Part shown: piece after piece, positions 40,042 to 48,719 of the stretch
Numbering within the stretch: position 1 is the stretch's first letter
Layout: every line of letters begins with the position of its first letter
Origin: Salimicrobium humidisoli
GTDB taxonomy: Bacteria; Bacillota; Bacilli; Bacillales; Halobacillaceae
Assembly (NCBI RefSeq): GCF_002295105.1
Contig: NZ_NSGH01000005.1
Location: 85,855-149,854, forward strand
Length of the DNA stretch: 64,000 nt
Reading direction: 5' to 3'
The notes under the pieces: model-generated
The model's database searches: none
What the model was told of the DNA's origin: nothing
What the model saw: the letters and a program-made list of their open reading frames with translations, nothing else
Program-made: the position numbers and the translations under genes

Positions 40042-40596
40042 ATGACTGCTATAGCAGAAACGGGATATTCTTATATCAGTGATCATCTTTTCGTGAACTT
40101 CCTGAATACGATCAATGGGGCAGACAGCCAGGTGACGGACCTTCTCATGCAGGAGGCCGGGACCTATAAGTGGCTGGAGTTGATGTACAGCCGGGAACTG
40201 CTCAATGCTGAACAATTGAAGAAGCTGAAGGAAGAAACTTTTGATGAGGACGCGATCCGCGATTTCCGCGACAGGGGCAGGGAGTATGTATTGGAAGGGA
40301 AACACCCGGAATTCATCTCGTCGCTGACCGGGAACGTGAAGCAGGCGCCTCTCTACTTTGATAAGCATTTAAATCCGGTCCCGGGTTGCGGGGGCAGCCC
40401 TGGCCTTCTCTCCCTCCTTTCTTATAAAATGCTCGAAGCATACAAGGACAACATTTTTTCCAGAATAAAAAAATGTCATTCCCCTGCCTGTTATGCATTA
40501 TTCGTGGATTACAGCGGGAGAAGGAAATGGTGCTCCATGGAAATATGCGGCAACCGTACAAAAGCACGAAAGCACTATGCAAAGAAAAAGGAATAA
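40042..40596 (+). CDS. CGNR zinc-finger (ABATE-domain) putative regulator
   Basis: A 184-residue protein of the ABATE/CGNR family. The N-terminal ABATE-like domain spans about residues 5-120; the C-terminal zinc finger is CHSPACYALFVDYSGRRKWC followed by SMEICGNRTKARKHY, with the CGNR motif. Such proteins are predicted stress-linked DNA-binding regulators. AAGGAG lies seven bases before the ATG at 40042. The downstream M42 peptidase gene begins 60 bases on, possibly co-transcribed. Confidence 0.85.
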   Translation: MTAIAETGYSYISDHLFVNFLNTINGADSQVTDLLMQEAGTYKWLELMYSRELLNAEQLKKLKEETFDEDAIRDFRDRGREYVLEGKHPEFISSLTGNVKQAPLYFDKHLNPVPGCGGSPGLLSLLSYKMLEAYKDNIFSRIKKCHSPACYALFVDYSGRRKWCSMEICGNRTKARKHYAKKKE

Positions 40597-40655
40597 TCCG
40601 AAGTACAGAGAATTCATAGTACAGAACGGAAATACTGAATAAAGGGGACGATGTT

Positions 40656-41717
40656 ATGAGTGAGAAAAATACGGACTTTCTTATGGAGCTGCTGAACACA
40701 GCCTCTCCTTCAAGCTATGAAATGCCGATTCAGAAAAAATGGATGGAGGCGATGAAACCTTACGCGGATGAAATCCGCACGGATCATGCCGGGAACGTGA
40801 TCGCCGTCAGGAACCCGGAAGCCGAAATGAAAGTGATGCTTGCCGGTCACTGTGATGAAATAGCGCTTGTAGTGAACAGAATCGATGACGACGGATACGT
40901 ATATATCGATAAAATGGGCGGCGTGAACCCGAAAGCGGCCATAGGAATGAAAGTGGATATTCTCGGTACACACGGCCGTCTCTCGGGCGTTATTGGAGTC
41001 AATGCTCAGCATCACGGTGGCATCAAGGGGGATTTTGACCTGAGCGATCTGTTCATTGACTGCGGGGCGAAATCCAGGGAGGAAGTCACTGAATATGTAC
41101 AGATCGGGGACCTTGCCGTTTATAGACGGACGCCGGAAGTGATGATGGACAGATACGTTACCGGACGGGGACTTGATAACAGAACCGGCCAGTATATCGT
41201 GGGAGAAGTGCTGAGGAGACTCCATCAGACGGACGTTAATGTGGGAGTATATGCAGCCAGCACCGTAAATGAAGAAACGAATATGGGAGGAGCTTATTTC
41301 GCTGCAGCCGGAGTGGAACCTTCCATGGCTATCGCCTGCGACGTCACGTTTGCTACCGATTATCCGGGAGTCGATAAAAAAATACACGGGGACGTGGAGC
41401 TTGAGAAAGGCCCGGTGCTCGCCAAAGGAGCACCGATCAACCGGAATATTAATCAATTGCTTGAAAAAGCAGCCGGGGAGAAGGATATTTCCCTTCAATA
41501 TGAACTTACGTCACGAGCTACCGGTACAGATGCCGATCGGATGAGGCTGACCGGGAAAGGCGTACCTGTAAGTCTCGTTTCCCTTCCGCTCAGATATATG
41601 CACTCACCGGTCGAAACGGCCAGTCTTGAAGATATAGAGGAGTGCATCGAGCTCCTCGTAACGTTCATCAGTAATTTGAGCGGCGAGGAGAGCCTTAACC
41701 CGCTGGATTTAGTATGA
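40656..41717 (+). CDS. M42 family metallopeptidase (glutamyl aminopeptidase/endoglucanase type)
   Basis: A 353-residue M42 co-catalytic dizinc aminopeptidase. LAGHCDEIALVV supplies the first His/Asp ligands, GRGLDNRTGQYIVGE the bridging Asp, STVNEETNMGGAYFAA the catalytic Glu pair, AIACDVTFATDYP the next Asp and PLRYMHSPVETASL the last His. Members cut N-terminal residues from small peptides in the cytosol. AAAGGGGA precedes the ATG. A strong terminator follows. Confidence 0.92.
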   Translation: MSEKNTDFLMELLNTASPSSYEMPIQKKWMEAMKPYADEIRTDHAGNVIAVRNPEAEMKVMLAGHCDEIALVVNRIDDDGYVYIDKMGGVNPKAAIGMKVDILGTHGRLSGVIGVNAQHHGGIKGDFDLSDLFIDCGAKSREEVTEYVQIGDLAVYRRTPEVMMDRYVTGRGLDNRTGQYIVGEVLRRLHQTDVNVGVYAASTVNEETNMGGAYFAAAGVEPSMAIACDVTFATDYPGVDKKIHGDVELEKGPVLAKGAPINRNINQLLEKAAGEKDISLQYELTSRATGTDADRMRLTGKGVPVSLVSLPLRYMHSPVETASLEDIEECIELLVTFISNLSGEESLNPLDLV

Positions 41718-41735
41718 ATTCAGATGATTTTCATT

Positions 41736-41778
41736 AAAACAAAGACGAGACCCGAATGCAGGGTCTCGTCTTTGTTTC
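41736..41778. terminator. Bidirectional terminator
   Basis: ACAAAGACGAGACCC pairs perfectly with GGGTCTCGTCTTTGT, flanked by A and T runs, between the M42 gene and the TraR-like gene. Confidence 0.9.
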
Positions 41779-41785
41779 GTATGAA

Positions 41786-42148
41786 TCATTCTTCTTCATC
41801 CACGCGGATACGGGCGGTAGGCATCGCTTCGAGTCTTTCGACCGGAATGTCTTTGCCGGAAATTTCGCTTTTTCCATACGTGCCTTTTTCGATCTTCTCA
41901 AGACCGTCCACTGCAGCGAGATAACGCTCGCGTGCTGTGTCAAAAAGTGTCTGTTCTTTGGACTGTTCGTGCATTTCTGTACCGGAGTCGGCCGGGTGGT
42001 CCTGGATGGAGGAGATATCCCCGGTGTTGTCTTTCGAATATTCTCCGTTTTCATATCCGTCGTGGTGACGTTCCATTTCTTCTTCCGCTTCTTCTTTGAT
42101 TTCGGTAAGCCGCTGTTTGAAGTGTTGCAGTTGTTCTTCGGATAGCAT
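41786..42148 (-). CDS. TraR/DksA-like protein lacking zinc cysteines
   Basis: A 120-residue protein like YteA/YocK-type DksA homologues. The N-terminal coiled coil LSEEQLQHFKQRLTEIKEEAEEEMERH, the conserved DNTGDISSIQDHPADSGTEM with acidic tip, and GTYGKSEISGKDIPVERLEAMPTA are recognisable. In DksA/TraR the last block begins GxYGxCxxC; here the cysteines are replaced, so no zinc can be bound. DksA-like proteins bind RNA polymerase through the secondary channel; activity here is uncertain. AGGAGG precedes the start. Confidence 0.85.
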   Translation of the reverse strand: MLSEEQLQHFKQRLTEIKEEAEEEMERHHDGYENGEYSKDNTGDISSIQDHPADSGTEMHEQSKEQTLFDTARERYLAAVDGLEKIEKGTYGKSEISGKDIPVERLEAMPTARIRVDEEE

Positions 42149-42169
42149 AAAATAATCCTCCTTATAGAT

Positions 42170-42556
42170 TCACGCAGGAACGACACCGAGAGTGCAGCGG
42201 GACACGGACAGGTTATTACCGTCTTCGTCGGTGATCTCCACCGACCACACCATGGTACGCCCGCCCCGGTGCACCGGTACTGCCTTTGCATATACCGTTC
42301 CGTCACGTTTACTTCTGATGTGGTTAGCGTTGATTTCGATGCCGAATACCTGCTGCTGTTCGGGGTCGATGTTCAGAAATCCTCCGATACTTGCTGCCGA
42401 TTCCGCCAGCGCAACGTTGGCGCCGCCGTGAAGAAAACCCATCGGCTGATGAGTCCGGTTATCCACAGGCATCGACATCTTCACCTGTTCCTTATCCGCT
42501 TCTATCAGTTCTATTCCAAGCGTTTCCATTAAAGTGTTTTTCAACATTTCTTTCAT
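42170..42556 (-). CDS. menI: Hotdog-fold thioesterase, likely DHNA-CoA hydrolase (MenI)
   Basis: A 128-residue PaaI/YuxO-type hotdog thioesterase. Conserved motif HQPMGFLHGGANVALAESAAS carries the catalytic His-Gly-Gly and Glu; NANHIRSKRDGTVYAKA and VWSVEITDEDGNNLSVSRCTL follow. Its place just before menA and the men operon argues for hydrolysis of 1,4-dihydroxy-2-naphthoyl-CoA in menaquinone synthesis, as shown for YuxO relatives. The start at 42556 has AAAGGA nine bases ahead; an ATG at 42565 overlaps that site. Confidence 0.85.
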   Translation of the reverse strand: MKEMLKNTLMETLGIELIEADKEQVKMSMPVDNRTHQPMGFLHGGANVALAESAASIGGFLNIDPEQQQVFGIEINANHIRSKRDGTVYAKAVPVHRGGRTMVWSVEITDEDGNNLSVSRCTLGVVPA

Positions 42557-42651
42557 GGCGCTCATTCCTTTCCAGTTTTCCCGTAATTTTTCCGTTCAAA
42601 CTTAAGAGTGCAGGCAGTGTGTCTGCGCACCCTTACTGATTACTATATATG

Positions 42652-42690
42652 AAAAAGAAGGGGTGCGGTAGTGCACCCCTCTTCTTTTTA
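42652..42690. terminator. Terminator between menA and the thioesterase gene
   Basis: AAGAAGGGGTGC pairs with GTGCACCCCTCTTCTT with A and T runs on both sides; it ends menA transcripts on the minus strand. Confidence 0.85.
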
Positions 42691-42698
42691 TGCTTATT

Positions 42699-43637
42699 TT
42701 AAATCAGGGAAATGAGTAAGGACAGGCCGAGCAGCACCCCGTAGAAAGTGTTCGTCTGGGCGGTACCTTTCATAGCCGGCATCATGTCCACCGGAGTTTT
42801 CTTCCCGGAGAAGCTTCTCACCGCTTTCTGAGCATGAACGGCACTGAGAAGAGTGAGAAGAGACCACCACGGGAGCAAGCCGGTAATTATATAAACGACC
42901 GTCAGCAGGTAAACGATGATAAAGTTCGCCGCCAGAAAAGTTACTGCTCCCTCGTGCCCGAGAAGGATGGCGAGTGTACGTCTGCCGTTCGTTTCGTCTC
43001 CGACACGGTCCCGGATATTATTGGCCATCATAATCGCTCCAATACAGATGGCCACAGGGATGGAGATACCGAAGACGGCCCAGGTGACAACTTCCGTCTG
43101 GATGTAATAAGCGATGCCTATGATGACAGGACCCATGAAAAACCCGGCTACCAGCTCACCGAATGGGGTATAAGCGATAGGGAGGGGGCCTCCGGTATAC
43201 AGATACCCGACGAGCATGGAAGCAGAGCCTATAAGGGCGATCCACCATGAAGTCAGCATACATATATACACACCGAGAAGTACGGCGATGGCAAAGAAAG
43301 ATAGTGCAAGATATAATACCGTTTTGGGATGGATGCCATCGCGTACGATTGTGCCTCCGATTCCGACAGACTCTTCCGTATCAAGGCCGCGGACGTAGTC
43401 GTAGTATTCATTGAACATATTTGTGGCAGCCTGAATGAGTATGGAGGCGATCAGCATGGCTGCAAACAGCCCGAAAGCGATCGTGCCCTCTTTATGGATG
43501 ACGGCAAACATCGTTCCTACAAATACAGGAACGAAAGACGCAGTCAGGGTGTGGGGTCTCAGCAGACGCCACCACACGTGGAAGCCGCTCCGTTCATTCA
43601 GAGAAGCTCGTACGTCATTTGTGGTTCCGGTGCTCAT
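42699..43637 (-). CDS. menA: 1,4-dihydroxy-2-naphthoate polyprenyltransferase
   Basis: A 312-residue UbiA-family prenyltransferase with about nine membrane segments. The first aspartate-rich motif is NMFNEYYDYVRGLDTEES and the second MMANNIRDRVGDETNGRRT, which bind Mg and the polyprenyl diphosphate. It joins the isoprenoid tail to DHNA, giving demethylmenaquinone. AAAGGAGAG precedes the start. It is divergent from menF-D-H-B-E-C, so every step from chorismate to demethylmenaquinone is encoded here. Confidence 0.95.
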   Translation of the reverse strand: MSTGTTNDVRASLNERSGFHVWWRLLRPHTLTASFVPVFVGTMFAVIHKEGTIAFGLFAAMLIASILIQAATNMFNEYYDYVRGLDTEESVGIGGTIVRDGIHPKTVLYLALSFFAIAVLLGVYICMLTSWWIALIGSASMLVGYLYTGGPLPIAYTPFGELVAGFFMGPVIIGIAYYIQTEVVTWAVFGISIPVAICIGAIMMANNIRDRVGDETNGRRTLAILLGHEGAVTFLAANFIIVYLLTVVYIITGLLPWWSLLTLLSAVHAQKAVRSFSGKKTPVDMMPAMKGTAQTNTFYGVLLGLSLLISLI

Positions 43638-43791
43638 GAAGCTTCTCTCCTTTAATCATTAGTAATAACATACTAAGTTTAGGCAAATCAGCAGGTAGTG
43701 TCAATCTTTGTAACCCGCTGCCGTATGGAGGGAGGGGACAGTTATGAACCGCTGCGAAAGTTCTTTTTTCCACCGGCTGTCAACAGATTTC

Positions 43792-43820
43792 TTGAAGCCT
43801 AAGTAAAAAGAGAATAAAAT
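43792..43820 (+). promoter_or_regulatory. Promoter of the men operon
   Basis: TTGAAG (43792-43797) and TAAAAT (43815-43820) with 17-base spacing; start about 37 bases ahead of menF. Confidence 0.6.
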
Positions 43821-43863
43821 AGAGAAAGATATGAAAGCTGTCCCCCGGGATAGGAGGAGAAAA

Positions 43864-45264
43864 ATGCTACAAGTGAAAACTTTTCAAACAGAGGATAAAT
43901 TACGTAATGTGCATGAGGAGGCTCGGATGAACAATGTGCCGCTCCTGATGAGCATTACAGAAAAAATAGACCAGCTGGACCCTTTTTCTTTTTTTGAACA
44001 GGGAAAGCAGGTGGATATGCATCGTCATTTCTGGAAGAGTGCGGATGAAGATTTCACCCTTGTCGGTATCGGAAGCGCTGTACGGATATCGAAAGAAGGA
44101 GAAGGGCGTTTTCAGGAGACCGAGCAGGAGCTGTTCGACTGGCGAAAGAGTGTCCGGCAGTGGAATCCTTACAATAAGAAAGGAACCGGTACGGTAGCTC
44201 TCGGAGGATTCGGCTTCCGCCCTGAATCGGGCGGGGAAGAACCCTGGCAGGAATTCCCGAACAGCAGTATGACGATTCCTGAGTTCCTTTTGACCAATGA
44301 TGCGGAGGGTTCTTTTCTGACGACGAATTATCTCGTTTCGCCGGAGGAGGATGTCGAAACGATTATATGCCGGATGGAAGAAGATAAGGAGAGACTGCAG
44401 ACTTCCGACTCTTCCGGTGATACGGAATCCGGTGTCCGTCTTCAGAAAATCGAAGAGGTGCGTCCGGAAGAATGGAAGCAGTCGATCGCCGACGCTACTG
44501 CTGAACTGAAAGCAGGCACTCTTTCGAAAGTGGTGCTGGCACGGGAAGTCCGCCTGACGTTCGACTCCGAAGCCTCGATTACGAAAGTGCTCAAGGATCT
44601 TTCCGACATGCAGAACTCGAGTTACGTGTTCGCCTTTGAACAGGGCGGCTCCTATTTTGTCGGGGCTACACCGGAGCGACTGGTGAAAGTCGAGGATGAT
44701 GAGCTCTTTTCGGCCTGTCTGGCCGGAACGACGAAGCGCGGGAGTAGTGAGGAGGAAGATGAGACACTCGGACTTGCTCTGCTCAACGACCAGAAGAACC
44801 GTCTGGAACATGACTATGTCGTTCAGATGATCCGGAGTGCTGTGGAGGATTACTCCGTAAACGTTGCAATACCGGAAGCGCCGTCATTATATAAACTTAG
44901 AAACCTTCAGCATCTGTATACGCCGGTGAAAGCGAAACTGAAGGAAGGGTATTCCCTTCTTGACGTAGTGAAAGATCTTCATCCGACTCCCGCTCTCGGG
45001 GGACTTCCGCAAAAAGAAGCCGTTACCTATATTAGCCGCCACGAAGTGATGAACCGCGGGTGGTATGCAAGTCCGGTCGGGTGGATCGATGGCGGAAGAA
45101 ATGGGGAATTCGCTGTTGCTATCCGTTCTGCTCTCATACGGGGAGATAAAGCTTCTCTGTTCGCCGGATGCGGCGTTGTGGAAGATTCGAAGCCGGAAGA
45201 AGAATATGAAGAGACGAAAGTGAAACTGAAACCGATGCTTGCAGTTTTAGGAGGGGAAGAATGA
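43864..45264 (+). CDS. menF: Isochorismate synthase MenF
   Basis: A 466-residue chorismate-utilising enzyme. The C-terminal chorismate-binding domain includes LSKVVLAREV, FVGATPERLVKVEDDELFSACLAGT, NRLEHDYVVQMI, LRNLQHLYTPVKAKL, and LHPTPALGGLPQKEAV with the EYRxWYxSPVGW-like NRGWYASPVGWIDG. It converts chorismate to isochorismate, the first menaquinone step. The ATG at 43864 has AGGAGG ahead; the earlier in-frame ATG at 43831 lacks one. It overlaps menD by four bases. Confidence 0.95.
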   Translation: MLQVKTFQTEDKLRNVHEEARMNNVPLLMSITEKIDQLDPFSFFEQGKQVDMHRHFWKSADEDFTLVGIGSAVRISKEGEGRFQETEQELFDWRKSVRQWNPYNKKGTGTVALGGFGFRPESGGEEPWQEFPNSSMTIPEFLLTNDAEGSFLTTNYLVSPEEDVETIICRMEEDKERLQTSDSSGDTESGVRLQKIEEVRPEEWKQSIADATAELKAGTLSKVVLAREVRLTFDSEASITKVLKDLSDMQNSSYVFAFEQGGSYFVGATPERLVKVEDDELFSACLAGTTKRGSSEEEDETLGLALLNDQKNRLEHDYVVQMIRSAVEDYSVNVAIPEAPSLYKLRNLQHLYTPVKAKLKEGYSLLDVVKDLHPTPALGGLPQKEAVTYISRHEVMNRGWYASPVGWIDGGRNGEFAVAIRSALIRGDKASLFAGCGVVEDSKPEEEYEETKVKLKPMLAVLGGEE

Positions 45265-47006
45265 GTTATACGGAGGATCTCTCACGTTATATCACCCATT
45301 TCATCGATCAGCTTACTTTATCCGGAGTGAAACATGCCGTAATATCACCGGGGTCGCGTTCGACACCGCTCGCGATTACGGCTGCCGAATCCGGAGAAAT
45401 AAAACACTGGATCCAGCTGGATGAACGTTCCGCTGGATTTTTTGCAGTCGGGCTCGCAAAGGAGAAGCAGGAACCTGTAGCCCTTATCTGTACATCCGGG
45501 ACAGCTGCCGCCAACTATTACCCGGCCGTAATCGAAGCCTTCTACAGCCGGGTACCGCTGATTCTTCTTACGGCAGACCGTCCGCATGAACTGAGGGATG
45601 TGGGCGCCCCGCAGTCCATAGATCAGAATAATATGTACGGATCCTATACGAAATGGTTTCATGACATGATGATTCCGGAAGCGGGTATGGAGATGTACGC
45701 CAGAAAACAGGCGGCCCGGTCCGTAGAGGAGTCTTTGAGAAACCATCCCGGTCCTGTACAGATTAATTTCCCTTTGCGAGAGCCCCTCATGCCTGATTTC
45801 AGTATCTCCGGTCTGTGGAGAGGAGAGCGGACTTTCTCTCCATTCACCCGGGGCAAATTGAGAGTGGAGGAGGGTGAGCTGCAACGGCTTGCCGGTCGCT
45901 TCCAAAATCGCGGTAAGGGAGTGATCGTCTGCGGCCCGCAGACAGATTCTTCCCTCGTACCGGCAATTGAAAAGCTCGCAAAAGCGCTGGACGTCCCTGT
46001 CTTCGCCGATCCGTTGTCCCAGCTTCGTACTGCCGGGTTTTCGGAAGAGTACATCATTACGCATTATGATTCTCTCCTCCGTTCGGAAAGGTTCAACGCC
46101 CTGCTGCTCGAAGCCGATTATGTTGTGAGGTTCGGGGCGATGCCCGTCTCAAAAGCGTATTTGAAATGGGTGCAGCGTGCCGGGGACACGGAAATGTTCG
46201 TCGTCGACAGCGACTCCGGGTATCGCGATCCATCCGGAGTAGCAGGTGAATTCATATGGAGTGACCCCGCCTCGTTCTGTGAGGATATTCTTCCTTTCCT
46301 CGAAACACCGGAAGATAGCTGGAGAGCGTTTCTGAAAAGTCTGGATGAACTTGCAGCCGAGACGATGTTCCATAAAGAAGAGGAAGGATTGTACGAAGGG
46401 GATGCAGTACATGATCTGGCCCCTCTTCTCCGGAAAAATTCCGTTTTGTTCGTCGGAAACAGTATGCCGATCAGGGATGTCGACACGTTTTTCCCCGCAA
46501 TGGATACAAACGTCTCCATCCTTGCGAACCGCGGAGCTAACGGAATCGACGGGGTGACATCTGCGGCGGCCGGCACAGCTGCCTCCGGCCGTGATGTGAC
46601 CCTGCTGACTGGTGATGTTTCCTTCTTCCATGATATGAACGGGCTTCTCGCTGTGAAACAGTATGACCTCGATATGACAATTGTGTTGTTCAACAACAAC
46701 GGCGGCGGGATCTTTTCCTATCTTCCTCAGGCCGGGCAGACGGAACATTATGAAGCGCTTTTCGGTACGCCGCTTAATATAAATCTTGAGGAAGCGACCC
46801 GGATGTACGGCGGCTCTCACCGGCGGGTGGAAGAAAGGGGAAGCTTCATAGCGGCAGTGCAGGAAGCTCAGGCCGAGAAAGGTCTTTCAGTCGTGGAAGC
46901 CGCAGTGTCACGGGAAGATCACGTTGCCAATCACCGGAATAAGTGGAGCAGTCTCGACAGACAGATAGCCGGAAAGGTGCAGGAATATGTACATCACCGT
47001 CCGTGA
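45261..47006 (+). CDS. menD: SEPHCHC synthase MenD
   Basis: A 581-residue thiamine-diphosphate enzyme. N-terminal GVKHAVISPGSRSTPLAITAAE and DERSAGFFAVGLAKE contain the catalytic Glu; the C-terminal domain has LTGDVSFFHDMNGLL and NNNGGGIFSYLPQ, which form the ThDP/Mg site. It adds a succinyl semialdehyde unit from 2-oxoglutarate to isochorismate. Start ATG overlaps the menF stop (ATGA), so translation is coupled, and its end overlaps menH. Confidence 0.96.
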   Translation: MSYTEDLSRYITHFIDQLTLSGVKHAVISPGSRSTPLAITAAESGEIKHWIQLDERSAGFFAVGLAKEKQEPVALICTSGTAAANYYPAVIEAFYSRVPLILLTADRPHELRDVGAPQSIDQNNMYGSYTKWFHDMMIPEAGMEMYARKQAARSVEESLRNHPGPVQINFPLREPLMPDFSISGLWRGERTFSPFTRGKLRVEEGELQRLAGRFQNRGKGVIVCGPQTDSSLVPAIEKLAKALDVPVFADPLSQLRTAGFSEEYIITHYDSLLRSERFNALLLEADYVVRFGAMPVSKAYLKWVQRAGDTEMFVVDSDSGYRDPSGVAGEFIWSDPASFCEDILPFLETPEDSWRAFLKSLDELAAETMFHKEEEGLYEGDAVHDLAPLLRKNSVLFVGNSMPIRDVDTFFPAMDTNVSILANRGANGIDGVTSAAAGTAASGRDVTLLTGDVSFFHDMNGLLAVKQYDLDMTIVLFNNNGGGIFSYLPQAGQTEHYEALFGTPLNINLEEATRMYGGSHRRVEERGSFIAAVQEAQAEKGLSVVEAAVSREDHVANHRNKWSSLDRQIAGKVQEYVHHRP

Positions 47007-47778
47007 GCGTTCCTACTGGGTGGAAGATGAAGGAACAGGACCGGTCCTCTGCTTTCTCCACGGTTTTACGGGCAGCACGTCCATATGGAAAGAAGTGAGA
47101 CAGTCTTTTCCTGAGTTCCGGTTAGTACTGATTGATTTGCCGGGACATGGGAAAACGGGGGATCTCGGTCCTGTCTCCATGGAGACGGCTGTGCGCGATC
47201 TGGAAATGATTTTTCAAAGACTGGAAGTGACCGGGCTCTCTCTGCTCGGCTATTCCATGGGAGGGAGAACCGCTTTATGTTTTGCGGAACGCTTCCCTCA
47301 TCTTATAGAACGGCTGATTCTTGAAAGTGCTTCTCCCGGACTTTCCTCCCGGGAAGAAAGGGAAGAGCGCATCCGTAAAGATAAAAGAGTGATAGCGCTT
47401 TTGCAAAACAGCGGAATCGAGGGCTTTACCGATAAATGGGAATCCCTCCCTCTCTTCGAAACGATAGCTTCCCTGCCCGGGCACCGGCAGCAGAAGCTGA
47501 GAGAGGAACGTCTCGATAACGATATCGACGGACTTGTCCATTCCCTGGAAGGGATGGGTACCGGAGTTCAGCCTTCCATGTGGGACTCCCTCTCTTCTCT
47601 TACGTTTCCGGTATGTCTTATTGCCGGAGGAGAAGACAGGAAGTACGTGGCAATCAATGAAAGAATGGCCGGTCGCTTTCCGGATGCACAGCTCTACGTA
47701 ATAGAAGGGGCGGGACACATCCCTCACCTGGAAAAACCGGAGATTTTCTCTGAAATCACCCGTTCATTCGTGATATAA
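46987..47778 (+). CDS. menH: SHCHC synthase MenH
   Basis: A 263-residue alpha/beta hydrolase fold protein. Oxyanion part FLHGFTGSTSIW, nucleophile elbow GYSMGGRTA (Ser), Asp in AGGEDRKYV and His in EGAGHIPHLEKP form the catalytic triad. It eliminates pyruvate from the MenD product. The start lies inside the end of menD (20-base overlap), without a strong own ribosome binding site, so translation is coupled. Confidence 0.92.
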   Translation: MYITVRERSYWVEDEGTGPVLCFLHGFTGSTSIWKEVRQSFPEFRLVLIDLPGHGKTGDLGPVSMETAVRDLEMIFQRLEVTGLSLLGYSMGGRTALCFAERFPHLIERLILESASPGLSSREEREERIRKDKRVIALLQNSGIEGFTDKWESLPLFETIASLPGHRQQKLREERLDNDIDGLVHSLEGMGTGVQPSMWDSLSSLTFPVCLIAGGEDRKYVAINERMAGRFPDAQLYVIEGAGHIPHLEKPEIFSEITRSFVI

Positions 47779-47832
47779 TGCCAATTGGGTAATACATTCT
47801 ATACAATTTACATAATAAAAGGAGGATTTTTC

Positions 47833-48651
47833 ATGTCTGTGAATTGGGTTCAGGAACATGAATATGAAGAAATTCTGTATGAAACATACGGCGGAATCGC
47901 AAAAATCACCATTAACCGTCCGGAAGTGAGGAACGCGTTCACCCCGCTTACTGTCCGGGAACTGATTGACGCATTCACACGTGCCCGTGACAATTCGAAC
48001 GTGGGAGTTATCGTACTTGCCGGAGCGGGAGACGCCGCTTTCTGTGCAGGAGGTGACCAGAGCGTACGCGGCCACGGCGGGTATGTCGGAACCGATGAAG
48101 TACCTCGTCTGAACGTACTGGATCTTCAGCGTCTGATCCGTGTCATTCCGAAACCGGTGGTAGCTATGGTGTCGGGATACGCAATCGGTGGAGGACACGT
48201 ACTGCATGTCGTATGTGACTTGACGATTGCCGCTGATAACGCAGTTTTCGGTCAGACAGGACCGAAAGTGGGAAGCTTTGACGCAGGATACGGGGCAGGA
48301 CTCCTGGCTCGCATCGTCGGTCACAAGAAAGCCCGCGAAATCTGGTATCTGTGCCGTCAGTACTCGGCCGAGGAAGCAGAAAAAATGGGTCTCGTAAATA
48401 CGGTCGTCCCGCTTGAACAGCTGGAAGAAGAAACGCTTCAGTGGTGTAAAGAGATGCTTGAGAAATCTCCGACAGCCCTTCGTTTCCTCAAAGCCTCTTT
48501 CAATGCTGACACCGACGGTCTTGCCGGACTTCAGCAAATGGGCGGAGACGCAACGCTATTGTACTATACGACCGAGGAAGCGAAAGAAGGACGCGATGCG
48601 TTCAAGGAAAAACGCAAGCCTGACTTCGATCAATTCCCGCGTTTCCCATAA
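47833..48651 (+). CDS. menB: 1,4-dihydroxy-2-naphthoyl-CoA synthase MenB
   Basis: A 272-residue crotonase-family enzyme. [18 protein letters not shown] and [17 protein letters not shown] form the oxyanion hole; [18 protein letters not shown] is the MenB-specific block with the catalytic Asp. It closes the second ring of the naphthoate by a Dieckmann-type reaction. AAAGGAGG lies ahead of the ATG at 47833; an in-frame ATG at 47785 lacks one. A weak terminator follows before menE. Confidence 0.96.
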   Translation: MSVNWVQEHEYEEILYETYGGIAKITINRPEVRNAFTPLTVRELIDAFTRARDNSNVGVIVLAGAGDAAFCAGGDQSVRGHGGYVGTDEVPRLNVLDLQRLIRVIPKPVVAMVSGYAIGGGHVLHVVCDLTIAADNAVFGQTGPKVGSFDAGYGAGLLARIVGHKKAREIWYLCRQYSAEEAEKMGLVNTVVPLEQLEEETLQWCKEMLEKSPTALRFLKASFNADTDGLAGLQQMGGDATLLYYTTEEAKEGRDAFKEKRKPDFDQFPRFP

Positions 48652-48657
48652 GTAAAG

Positions 48658-48686
48658 GAAAGAGCGTCTGTTGCAGGCGCTCTTTT
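48658..48686 (+). terminator. Hairpin between menB and menE
   Basis: AAAGAGCGTCTG pairs with CAGGCGCTCTTT with a short T run; it may partly reduce transcription of menE-menC. Confidence 0.65.
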
Positions 48687-48719
48687 GTGCGTATGAATTT
48701 ATTGAGAGGAGCGAGTTGT

